A stretch of DNA of 7,669 bases from Desulfatibacillaceae bacterium (GCA_030018745.1 JASEHB010000098.1:1-7669); one strand, 5' to 3'. Positions 1 to 6,229 are shown, numbered from the stretch's first letter. Numbers and translations: made by a program. The notes: generated by a model from the letters alone, not told the origin.

Positions 1-3
1 GAG

Positions 4-50
4 TGTACAGTTGGTACATGACCAAGCTTCAAAACGAAGTGCAACACAGC
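4..50. repeat. Dispersed hairpin repeat unit, copy 1
   Basis: This 47-base unit starts with an inverted pair TGTAC-N5-GTACA (4-8 and 14-18) and ends with GAAGTGCAACACAGC (36-50). A second copy with the same layout lies exactly 129 bases to the right (133-179). By eye about 31 of 47 positions agree, and nearly all of the agreement is in the two end blocks. The left window edge may cut off more of this copy. I recall similar TGTAC-hairpin plus GCAACGCAGC-type repeats scattered through Desulfobacterota genomes, but could not check this. Confidence 0.6.
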
Positions 51-52
51 AG

Positions 53-87
53 CCGCCCGCCTGGGGCAGCCAGGCGTACAGGGCGGG
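53..87. repeat. GC-rich nested hairpin between the repeat copies
   Basis: A perfect 7-base inverted repeat, CGCCTGG (58-64) and CCAGGCG (70-76), is separated by 5 bases. It is nested within a second complementary pair, CCGCC(C) starting at 53 and GGGCGG at 81-86. The result is a compact GC-rich stem between the two hairpin repeat units. There is no T-run on either side, so it does not look like a standard intrinsic terminator for the kinase gene ending at 204. Confidence 0.45.
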
Positions 88-201
88 TCCAGGGAAAGGA
101 GAGCAAGGCGCGCGAGCCGGGCAGGAACGAGGTGTACTTTTTGTACATCGAGTTCCTGCACGGCGAAGCGCAACGCAGCTATCGTTTTCCTGGAACCGTC
201 C
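84..201. repeat. Long imperfect palindrome containing hairpin repeat copy 2
   Basis: The two halves are imperfect inverted copies centred near position 140. The core has arms 121-137 and 143-159, matching at 14 of 17 positions around a TTTTT loop. The outer ends also match, with GGGTCCAGG near 85-93 against CCTGGAACC near 190-198. The second copy of the hairpin unit (133-179, ending GAAGCGCAACGCAGC at 165-179) lies within it. The minus strand is open in all but the kinase stop codon here, but the encoded peptide resembles nothing I know. The element ends only a few bases from the kinase stop codon at 204-206. It could act as an mRNA 3' stabiliser or be a non-autonomous mobile repeat; both are inference. 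Confidence 0.55.
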
Positions 202-203
202 TT

Positions 204-3200
204 TTATATCCTTCCGAAGGCGCTGGTCCGTCCCTTGGCGCTTGGAAACTCCAGCTCCCAAATCAGCCTGTGGGCCACCAGCCCGCCGTCCGCGTCTCCG
301 GCAAGCAGGCAAAGCCCGTCCGGCGAAAGGGCAAGAGCGCCGATGCGCCCGGTTTTTCCGTGGAGCTGGGCGGTCTGCTGGCCGCTGACAAGGTCCCATA
401 TCCGCAGGGTTTTATCTTCCCCGCCGGAAACAAGGGCCGTGCCGCAGTGGGAAAGGGCAAGGGCGTTGACTGCGCCTTTGTGGCCTGTAAGGGTGGCAAG
501 GCATTTGCCGGATGGGAAATGCCAGTATTTGATGACTCCGTCTGCATCCGCACTTACCCCAAAGCGGCCCTGGCTGGTTATTTCCATTGCAAGCACAGGT
601 GCGCGGTGGCCTGTGAGCATGAACTCCTTGGTACCGGTGGAAAGGTTCCACCAGCCAGCGGTGAGGGATTCGCCTGGCCACAGCGCGTGGATTCCATCAG
701 CAGATACTCTTATGCAGGTGACCTGCTCCGCCGGATAAGTGGCTGCTCTTTTGCCGGTATTAAGGCTCAACAGGTGCACAAACTTTTCGCTGCCGCACAA
801 AAGCTGGTCAGAGTTGCCCACAAGGGCCAGGGCCGTGATGGCATATCGGTCCGCCACGAACTCGGCAAGGGCCTGGCCGCTTACCGTGCTCCACACGCGC
901 ACGGTTTTATCCAGACCGCCGGTGAGCACTTTTTCGTTGTCAGGGTTTATTGCAACGCAGGAAACGCCGTCAGAATGTCCCCGGAGCGTATTCAGGCAGC
1001 GGCCTGTGGTAAGGTCCCAGCGCCGGGCTGTCATGTCGTAGCTGGCGGATATGGCCCACGGCGGGCCGCTTTGAGAAATGGCAAGGCCCCGTATTCGGTC
1101 CCTGTGGCCCTTGAGTTCAAACAGCATATTGCTGGAGACAAGCTTTTTGATGCGGCCCTGGGGTACGATTTTCCGGTAGAGTTCTATCACCTTTTCGTTT
1201 TCCGAAAAGTTTGCCTGCCGCCAGGCCAACATAAGAAGGTCATGGGCCTGGCGGTTGTGGCCTCTGTCGGCCAGAAGCTGTGCCTGGGAAAGCTTTTGCT
1301 CAAAGAGGCTTTTTTCAAGCAGCTTGAATTCGTAGCGCATGAGCCGCGAAAGGGAGAGGGGGGCGCGGTAGGACGGCTCCCATGCTGCCTCGAAAACCGA
1401 CGCCCGATTTGCCGGGCCGGTCAGCAGTCCAATGTGTCCGTCCGCACACATGGAGGCATTCATCATCTGTGATTTATGGCAGGAAAGGGTGCGAAGGCAG
1501 CGGCCTTCCTCAAGCCGCCACATCTTGAAGGCTCCTTCTCTGCCCACGCTCACGGCAAAGCGGCCGTTTGCGCTCATGGCGACAGCCTGAACAGACCCTT
1601 CGTGGGCCAGAAATCGGCTCTCGCAGCGCCCGGATGTCAAATCCCAGATGCTCAATTCCCCTCTGGAGTCTCCCAGCAGTGCTTTTTTGCCGTCAGGCTG
1701 CATGGCCATGCAGTAAATGTGGCTGTGCGTGGAAAGGGCGGAGATTTTTTTGCCGCTTCCAAGCCCCCAGTAGTAGAGGGTGTTATCAAGGGAAAGGCTC
1801 AATGCAAAGTGAGCGTCTGCCGACATGGCCACCTGATGAATACGGAAAGTATGCTCCATGAAGCGGGCCAGAAGCTTCTGGCTGGAAAGATCCCAGTAGC
1901 ACAGGGTCATATCCGTGCTGCCGGAAAGGGCAAAGCGCCCGTCTGCGGAGATGGCCACGCTTGTTACGGAATGGCCGTGCTCCTTCAATGTTGCAAGGCA
2001 TGATCCTTTGGAAAGCTCCCACAGCTTGACCGTTCTGTCTGCTCCGCCGGAAATGCCCATGCGCCCGTTGCCTGAAATGGCCGCGCACAGCGCGCCGCCG
2101 GCATGGGCCTCCCACGATCCCAGGCGCTCGCCGGTGGCAAGCTGCCAGCAGGCCAGCCTGCCGCCAATTCCCGCAGAAAGGCCGTACCTTCCATCCGGCG
2201 AAACAGCCACGGAGGCCACAGCCTGCTCGTGGCCGTAAAGCTCGCGCACAAAACCGTTGCGGTTTATCACCTCATCGCCGAAAAGCTCCTCAAACCGCCC
2301 TGGCGAGCCGCGCAGAACCGCCCTTGCTGCATCCGGGTCGCCCATGTGGGCAAGAAAATGCGCGGTAAGCTCGCTCACCACTGTGGAGTTCTTGGGGTTC
2401 CCGCGGCAAAGGTTGAGCCTTTTAAGAACCTCCCTGTCGTCAATCTCCCCTTCATCGTATTGAATAAGGCCAAGGTTATAAACTGCATGGGGATTGCCAG
2501 GGTCTGCCTCAAGGGCCTGCTCTATGGCCCTGCGGCCCTCCTTTGGCTGGCCAAGCTCGATAAGGGAATAGCCCTGGTTGTTGAGTTCATCTGCCGCGGT
2601 ATCAACAAGGTTGAGACGATAAGTGGGGGAATCTGCCCCGTAAAGAGCGCGATAAACCAGGTTAAGTTGTTCCCGCAGGGCTGCAAAGTCGCTAATCCGC
2701 TTTTTGCGTTCAAGGGCAATGCTGTCCAGAAGAATGTCCCTTAAGCCCGTAGGAAGGCCGGGCCGCAGATGGGCCGGATCCGGTGGCCTGTCGGACGGCT
2801 GGCGCTTTACCGGTGCGTATGGCCTTCTGCCTAAAAACATCTCCCAAAGGCACACGCCAAAGCTAAAGACATCCGATTCCCGCCATACACCCTGGGGCGC
2901 ACGGGCATCCCTCTGGCGGGGGTCTTCCCATTGCTCCGGACTCATGTAGGGCGGTGTGCCCATGTGCGCGCCGGAAAGGGTGCCTCCTTCGCTGCCCTCC
3001 TCGTTTTGCCCTGTGGCTGCCGGATTTTTTGTTGAGGATCCCACAAGCCCGAAATCGCATATCTTGGGGCTGCCCTTTGAGGTCATGAGTATGTTTTCAG
3101 GCTTTATGTCCCTGTGAATCATGCCCTTTGCATGGGCTTTTTCCATGCCGTGGCAGACCTCTATGGCAAGGCGCAGGCCGTTTTTAAAATCTGCGGCCCT

Positions 3201-3665
3201 TTTGTCCATTATCCAGCTGCGCAGGGTGCCGCCATCCACAAATTCCACAAAGATAAAGGGAACCCCGCCGATGAGGCGTACAAAGTAGCAGTAGGCAATG
3301 TTGGGGTGCATACCCAGGCGGGTCCAGGCATCGGCCTCGCGGGTCACGCGGACAAGAAACTCCGGGTTTTCAAGCACCTTGGCTTTGGGTTGCTTCACGG
3401 CAAAATCAAGATTCTGGCCTTTGTCCCTTGCTATGTAAACAAAGCCCATGCCACCGGGAATCACCTTTTTCACCTCGTAAAGCCCGGCAATGTATTCACC
3501 CGGCGCAAAGGGCCTGGCTTGAGTCTTATCAAAGGAGCCGTCATCTGAAAGCACTGTCTCCGGCGGCTCGTGATCGCCATCCTGCTCCGGGATCGGTGCT
3601 TTTGCTTCCTTTGAGGAAAAGGGCCAGATTTTTGCCCATGTTGTCTTGCGGGTTTTATTGCCCAA
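204..3665 (-). CDS. Ser/Thr protein kinase with TPR and 14 WD40 repeats
   Basis: This is a large, probably cytosolic Hanks-type kinase of about 1153 residues; no signal peptide or membrane segment is visible. The kinase domain spans about residues 62-345: PGGMGFVY loop, FAVK lysine K91, alpha-C glutamate E110, HRDIKPEN with D186, DFG D204, and SPE in place of APE near 242-244. The catalytic residues are intact; the first glycine of the nucleotide loop is replaced by Ile. A TPR-like helical region follows (about 356-470), then seven WD40 blades (about 477-762), a helical linker (763-848), seven more blades (849-1138) and a short tail beginning WELEFP. I chose the TTG start at 3665 because AGGAG lies 8 bases upstream and the start falls 17 bases after the upstream FHA stop. 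The frame is open to an ATG at 3725 with only a weak ribosome site, and a GTG at 3686 overlaps the FHA stop. It is probably co-transcribed with the FHA gene. The substrate is unknown. Confidence 0.93.
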   Translation of the reverse strand: MGNKTRKTTWAKIWPFSSKEAKAPIPEQDGDHEPPETVLSDDGSFDKTQARPFAPGEYIAGLYEVKKVIPGGMGFVYIARDKGQNLDFAVKQPKAKVLENPEFLVRVTREADAWTRLGMHPNIAYCYFVRLIGGVPFIFVEFVDGGTLRSWIMDKRAADFKNGLRLAIEVCHGMEKAHAKGMIHRDIKPENILMTSKGSPKICDFGLVGSSTKNPAATGQNEEGSEGGTLSGAHMGTPPYMSPEQWEDPRQRDARAPQGVWRESDVFSFGVCLWEMFLGRRPYAPVKRQPSDRPPDPAHLRPGLPTGLRDILLDSIALERKKRISDFAALREQLNLVYRALYGADSPTYRLNLVDTAADELNNQGYSLIELGQPKEGRRAIEQALEADPGNPHAVYNLGLIQYDEGEIDDREVLKRLNLCRGNPKNSTVVSELTAHFLAHMGDPDAARAVLRGSPGRFEELFGDEVINRNGFVRELYGHEQAVASVAVSPDGRYGLSAGIGGRLACWQLATGERLGSWEAHAGGALCAAISGNGRMGISGGADRTVKLWELSKGSCLATLKEHGHSVTSVAISADGRFALSGSTDMTLCYWDLSSQKLLARFMEHTFRIHQVAMSADAHFALSLSLDNTLYYWGLGSGKKISALSTHSHIYCMAMQPDGKKALLGDSRGELSIWDLTSGRCESRFLAHEGSVQAVAMSANGRFAVSVGREGAFKMWRLEEGRCLRTLSCHKSQMMNASMCADGHIGLLTGPANRASVFEAAWEPSYRAPLSLSRLMRYEFKLLEKSLFEQKLSQAQLLADRGHNRQAHDLLMLAWRQANFSENEKVIELYRKIVPQGRIKKLVSSNMLFELKGHRDRIRGLAISQSGPPWAISASYDMTARRWDLTTGRCLNTLRGHSDGVSCVAINPDNEKVLTGGLDKTVRVWSTVSGQALAEFVADRYAITALALVGNSDQLLCGSEKFVHLLSLNTGKRAATYPAEQVTCIRVSADGIHALWPGESLTAGWWNLSTGTKEFMLTGHRAPVLAMEITSQGRFGVSADADGVIKYWHFPSGKCLATLTGHKGAVNALALSHCGTALVSGGEDKTLRIWDLVSGQQTAQLHGKTGRIGALALSPDGLCLLAGDADGGLVAHRLIWELEFPSAKGRTSAFGRI

Positions 3666-3678
3666 AACGATTACTCCT
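3663..3678 (-). promoter_or_regulatory. Ribosome binding site deciding a TTG start of the kinase
   Basis: On the minus strand AGGAG (3678-3674) is followed by 8 bases and then TTG (3665-3663). The FHA stop codon TGA (3685-3683) lies just before the Shine-Dalgarno, which is a classic operon junction. The competing ATG at 3725 would overlap the FHA gene by 43 bases and has only a weak GGGCGAG-like sequence upstream. The choice is an inference from spacing, not proof. Confidence 0.55.
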
Positions 3679-3682
3679 GCGA

Positions 3683-4252
3683 TCACTCCTGGTTGCTTGG
3701 ACGAATTCTGGCGCAAAGAGCGCATATTTCGCGCTCGCCCGTGCTGGATATGCAGAAGCGGCAGACCGCCAGGCCGCAGACCTGGCAGCGCCCGTCAGCC
3801 TTCCAGGCAGGGTGGGCTGCGCACATTATGGGGCGAAGCACCTTTCCGCCTTTTTCCTCTGTGTGCTCTGCGGCAATGGCCGGAAAATCCATCATGAGCA
3901 GAAAGCCAAAGCGGTCAAAGGCTATGTGGTCGCCGTTTCGCAGTTTGACAGGGCTTTTTGGCTCAATGGCCGAGCCGTTTACATAGGTGCGGTTGGTGCT
4001 TTTTTCATCCGCAATAAAAAAGGAGCCTTTTTCAAAATAAAGCAGGGCATGGCGGAATGATATGGTGGAAAAGGGGATGACAATGCGGTTTTTATCGCTG
4101 CGCCCTATGGATACGGGACTGCTTCCAAGAGCCACAGGGCCTATGGAAACAAGCTCTCCCAAGGGCCGCAGCAAGGCATTGGGCAAGGGCCGGGAGGGCT
4201 TGCTGCCGTCTTGAGGCATTTCAACTGTTTTTTTGGAAAAAATTGGATTCAT
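3683..4252 (-). CDS. FHA domain protein with C-terminal zinc-binding Cys/His cluster
   Basis: This 189-residue, apparently cytosolic protein has an FHA domain at about residues 27-122. The family signature is visible: GR (R51), SFRH (S65, H68), the STNRTYVNG stretch (N87, N92) and the late NGDHIAF strand. FHA domains bind phosphothreonine peptides. Residues 144-180 hold four pairs of metal ligands, CAAH (C144/H147), CQVC (C156/C159), CRFC (C164/C167) and CALC (C177/C180), in a pattern like a B-box or double zinc ribbon that could bind two zinc ions. The stop lies 17 bases before the kinase start, so the protein is a likely partner, substrate or localiser of that kinase. No strong Shine-Dalgarno precedes the ATG at 4252. 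The exact zinc-finger family is uncertain. Confidence 0.9.
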   Translation of the reverse strand: MNPIFSKKTVEMPQDGSKPSRPLPNALLRPLGELVSIGPVALGSSPVSIGRSDKNRIVIPFSTISFRHALLYFEKGSFFIADEKSTNRTYVNGSAIEPKSPVKLRNGDHIAFDRFGFLLMMDFPAIAAEHTEEKGGKVLRPIMCAAHPAWKADGRCQVCGLAVCRFCISSTGEREICALCARIRPSNQE

Positions 4253-4305
4253 CGGCTTTTAACGGCGAAAAAATAATTGTAAATAAAACCGTAAGACCTT
4301 TAAGG

Positions 4306-4334
4306 ATTATAATCTATTCAGTTTATCACAATCC
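4306..4334 (-). promoter_or_regulatory. Candidate promoter of the FHA-kinase operon
   Basis: A perfect -10 hexamer TATAAT lies on the minus strand at 4311-4306, inside the palindrome GATTATAATC (4305-4314), in a locally AT-rich stretch about 55 bases upstream of the FHA ATG. The -35 region is poor: GGATTG at 17-base spacing, or TTGTGA at 14. The location between the upstream gene's terminator and the FHA start supports it, but the call rests mainly on the -10. Confidence 0.35.
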
Positions 4335-4373
4335 GGCAAGACCATGCTCACAAAAATGTGAAGAGCAAAAAGA

Positions 4374-4421
4374 AAAACAGCGCGGCCTGGCTGGAACAAC
4401 AAGCCAAAGCCACGCTGTTTT
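4374..4421 (-). terminator. Intrinsic terminator, apparently bidirectional
   Basis: The arms 4374-4392 (AAAACAGCGCGGCCTGGCT) and 4402-4421 pair almost fully, with one bulge and a few mismatches or wobbles, around a loop of about 9 bases. Read on the minus strand the stem is followed by TTTTTCTTTTT, and it lies about 107 bases beyond the TRAP binding-protein stop at 4528, so it should end that transcript before the FHA-kinase operon. On the plus strand the stem is followed by TGTTTTTGG, so it may also stop antisense transcription. Confidence 0.8.
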
Positions 4422-4433
4422 GTTTTTGGGCTG

Positions 4434-4456
4434 CTGCTTGGCATATCAGCAAGCAG
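4434..4456. repeat. Small inverted repeat next to the terminator
   Basis: A perfect 7-base inverted repeat, CTGCTTG (4434-4440) and CAAGCAG (4450-4456), has a 9-base spacer and is followed by TTTT on the plus strand. It sits between the TRAP gene stop and the stronger terminator hairpin, so the minus-strand transcript would carry two tandem stem-loops at its 3' end. Its role is unknown; it may protect the 3' end. Confidence 0.4.
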
Positions 4457-4527
4457 TTTTACTTAAATGTCTTATGCGAGGGCTATTTGGCGGCCATCCC
4501 TTGTTAAAAGGGGAGGCTGTGCAGCCC

Positions 4528-5913
4528 TTACTCCAGCCCCATTGACTGCATAAGAGCCGAGTCAATTGCCCCTGTTTCCGCCATGCCATGATCCTTCTGG
4601 TAGCGCTTGATTCCCCAGAAGGTACGCGGGCCGAATAGGCCGTCAACTGCAAGTTCGTAATAGCCGCCCTCTTTGAGTTTGTTTTGCACGGCCATGATAA
4701 GCTCCTTGCGGTCCCATGTGCGGCGCTCCTGGGCAGGCTGCGCAGCAGGCGCGGGTGTTGCAGCGGGCGCAGGGCTTGCCGCAGAAGGAGGCGTTGCAGG
4801 CCGTGCAGCCGGAGCAGGAGTTTGAACAGTTGGCACAACCGGGGCTGCTGGCCGGGCGGCGGACCATGTTCCACGCACCTGCCTGCCGGTTCCGCGGTGC
4901 TCATCCAGGTAACCCAGCATCTCCTCCAAAAGCTCACGCGGATAAAGCTTGTCCACCATGTTGTCCCACAGGGGGCGGGTTTTTGCCTTTAAAATTTCAA
5001 GGTCCCTTGGGCTTGTCTCCACCTTGGTGAGGCCGTAATTATACATGGCCTCAAGGCCTCTTTCGTTGTCATCGCGCAACAGACGGCTGTATTCGTCCAT
5101 CACTTTTTCGCGGATGTCGAAATAGGCCTGCTGATATTGATCGGGCAAAGCGTCCCATGCGCTGGAGGTAATCGCGATGACTGACGGCGAATAGCGAATT
5201 TTGATGGGGTTGATGTACTTTATGACCGTATAAAGCTGCGCGCCGACAACCCATAGGCCCGGGCCTATGGCTGCATCCACAACGCCCTGGCGGGTTGCTG
5301 ACGAGATTTCCGGAACGCCCACTGTGATGGGCCGTGCGCCCAGCATCTTGAGCATCTCCGCTTCCAGCACGCCGTACCATTCAACAAAACGGACGCCCTG
5401 GAAGTCTTCAAGCTTTGCAATGGGCTTGTTTATCCCATATATCTGGTCGAAGTCCTGATCCACAAGGGCCAGCATGAAAAAGCCCCGCTCGCGGAAAAGG
5501 CCGTCAAAGGTGGCGCTCATGCGGGACTTTATGAAGTCCACCTCATTGTAGTTGTTGAAAAGGAAGGGAAGCTCCAGGATTGTTATTTCCGGGCAGACCA
5601 GGGCCGCGCCGCTGCCTGTGAAACCAGCCCCCTGGAGCTGGTTGATTCTCATTTTCTGGATGTATTCAGGCTCGTCTCCCATCACCCCGCCCCAATACAC
5701 CTGGATTGCCATGTCGCCGTCCATGGCTTCCTTGACAGCCGGAAGCACAACACCCTTTATATGCCGCGCCCAGCCCACTCCATCCGGAGCAAGGGTGGCG
5801 AATTTCCAGCGGTGGCTGGCAAGCTGGCGCGGTTGGGCATGGGCCGGAATTACGGAAAGGAAAACAAAAAACCCTGCAAATAAAAGGGCTGAAAACCGGA
5901 AAAAAACTTTCAT
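4528..5913 (-). CDS. dctP: Exported TRAP (DctP-type) solute-binding protein fused to a peptidoglycan-binding domain
   Basis: This 461-residue protein has a clear signal peptide (MKVFFRF, hydrophobic core, AHA cleavage after residue 26), so it is periplasmic. Residues about 35-330 fit the DctP family of TRAP transporter solute receptors: WKFATLAPDGVGWA at the start, then LPFLFNNYNEVDF and the GVVDAAIG region. The C-terminus is unusual. A Pro/Ala-rich linker (about 349-401) leads to a 60-residue domain (402-461) matching the PG_binding_1 pattern, with VQNKLKEGGYY, VDGLFGPRT and IKRYQKDHG motifs. The start at 5913 is preferred over an ATG 16 codons upstream because a strong GGGGGAGG lies 5 bases before it and it begins the signal peptide. 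No DctQ or DctM permease gene is in view. The ligand is unknown; the usual KIRV arginine segment reads GVRFVEW here, so a carboxylate ligand should not be assumed. Confidence 0.92.
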   Translation of the reverse strand: MKVFFRFSALLFAGFFVFLSVIPAHAQPRQLASHRWKFATLAPDGVGWARHIKGVVLPAVKEAMDGDMAIQVYWGGVMGDEPEYIQKMRINQLQGAGFTGSGAALVCPEITILELPFLFNNYNEVDFIKSRMSATFDGLFRERGFFMLALVDQDFDQIYGINKPIAKLEDFQGVRFVEWYGVLEAEMLKMLGARPITVGVPEISSATRQGVVDAAIGPGLWVVGAQLYTVIKYINPIKIRYSPSVIAITSSAWDALPDQYQQAYFDIREKVMDEYSRLLRDDNERGLEAMYNYGLTKVETSPRDLEILKAKTRPLWDNMVDKLYPRELLEEMLGYLDEHRGTGRQVRGTWSAARPAAPVVPTVQTPAPAARPATPPSAASPAPAATPAPAAQPAQERRTWDRKELIMAVQNKLKEGGYYELAVDGLFGPRTFWGIKRYQKDHGMAETGAIDSALMQSMGLE

Positions 5914-5926
5914 GAAAACCTCCCCC
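5911..5926 (-). promoter_or_regulatory. Strong ribosome binding site of the TRAP binding protein
   Basis: On the minus strand GGGGGAGG (5926-5919) is 5 bases from the ATG at 5913-5911. This fixes the start at the signal peptide methionine rather than the in-frame ATG at 5961. Confidence 0.8.
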
Positions 5927-5971
5927 TCAAAAAAGGTTGCAACATACAGAACTGCTGGCAAAGCACAGCAA

Positions 5972-5990
5972 GAAAACAGACCTTGTTTTC
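5972..5990. repeat. Operator-like or leader hairpin inverted repeat upstream of the TRAP gene
   Basis: GAAAACA (5972-5978) and TGTTTTC (5984-5990) are perfect inverted copies with a 5-base spacer, 59-77 bases upstream of the TRAP binding-protein ATG. The 7-5-7 spacing would suit a dimeric regulator; equally, it could be a weak stem in the mRNA leader. Its function is not established. Confidence 0.35.
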
Positions 5991-6094
5991 AAAAGAGCCT
6001 TCTGCCTCCTTATATGAGAGGCTTCCGGCATCAAGACATTTTCCACCCGCAAGAGGCCTGGCAACCCCAGGGTTTTGCAGTTTTAAACACAAAA

Positions 6095-6163
6095 TGATGC
6101 TGGCTGAATAAGTAGGAACCATTATGCCGAAATTTGCAATGCCCACCCAACAAGCCAGCATCA
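6095..6163. repeat. Perfect 11-base inverted repeat with a 47-base loop
   Basis: TGATGCTGGCT (6095-6105) and AGCCAGCATCA (6153-6163) are exact reverse complements around 47 bases. The loop contains a weak minus-strand promoter-like pair, TTGGGT (6150-6145) and CATAAT (6126-6121) with 18-base spacing, that would read towards the TRAP gene. The repeat could be a pair of regulator half-sites flanking a promoter, a structured leader RNA, or the ends of a small element remnant. Confidence 0.5.
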
Positions 6164-6199
6164 GCCGGAAAATGGCCCAGACTGGCCGAAAGCTGCTTG

Positions 6200-6229
6200 T
6201 TGCAATGGCTTCTGCATAAAATTTATTAT
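6200..6229 (+). promoter_or_regulatory. Candidate promoter of the archease-rtcB operon
   Basis: TTGCAA (6200-6205) and TATTAT (6224-6229) have 18-base spacing in the most AT-rich stretch of the intergenic region. They match the sigma-70 consensus at four and five of six positions. Transcription would start near 6236, giving a leader of roughly 170 bases before archease. No sigma-54 (TGGC-N8-TGC type) site was seen, although in E. coli the rtcBA genes are known to be sigma-54 controlled through RtcR. Confidence 0.4.

Noticed and set aside
121..159. Intrinsic terminator for the kinase gene
   Set aside because: The stem is plausible but no T-run follows it on the minus strand, and the T-tract lies in the loop on the plus strand.
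3..1472. 489-codon open frame on the plus strand opposite the kinase gene
   Set aside because: It is antisense to the WD40 region, lacks a plausible ribosome site and any recognisable domain, and begins inside the repeat zone. Long antisense frames are expected from the codon bias of the repetitive kinase gene.
2103..2744. 213-codon plus-strand open frame opposite the TPR/WD40 region
   Set aside because: It lies wholly antisense to the well-supported kinase and shows no known motif or ribosome site.
3428..4060. 210-codon plus-strand open frame spanning the kinase-FHA junction
   Set aside because: It overlaps two well-supported minus-strand genes and has no recognisable product.
4741..4870. 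Tandem DNA repeat in the GC-rich stretch of the TRAP gene
   Set aside because: The repetition is the Pro/Ala-rich protein linker with varied codons, not a clean DNA repeat.
6095..6163. Integron attC site, because of the CCCAACAAGCC text and paired arms
   Set aside because: There is no complementary GTTRRRY-type core at the other end and no cassette or integrase in view.
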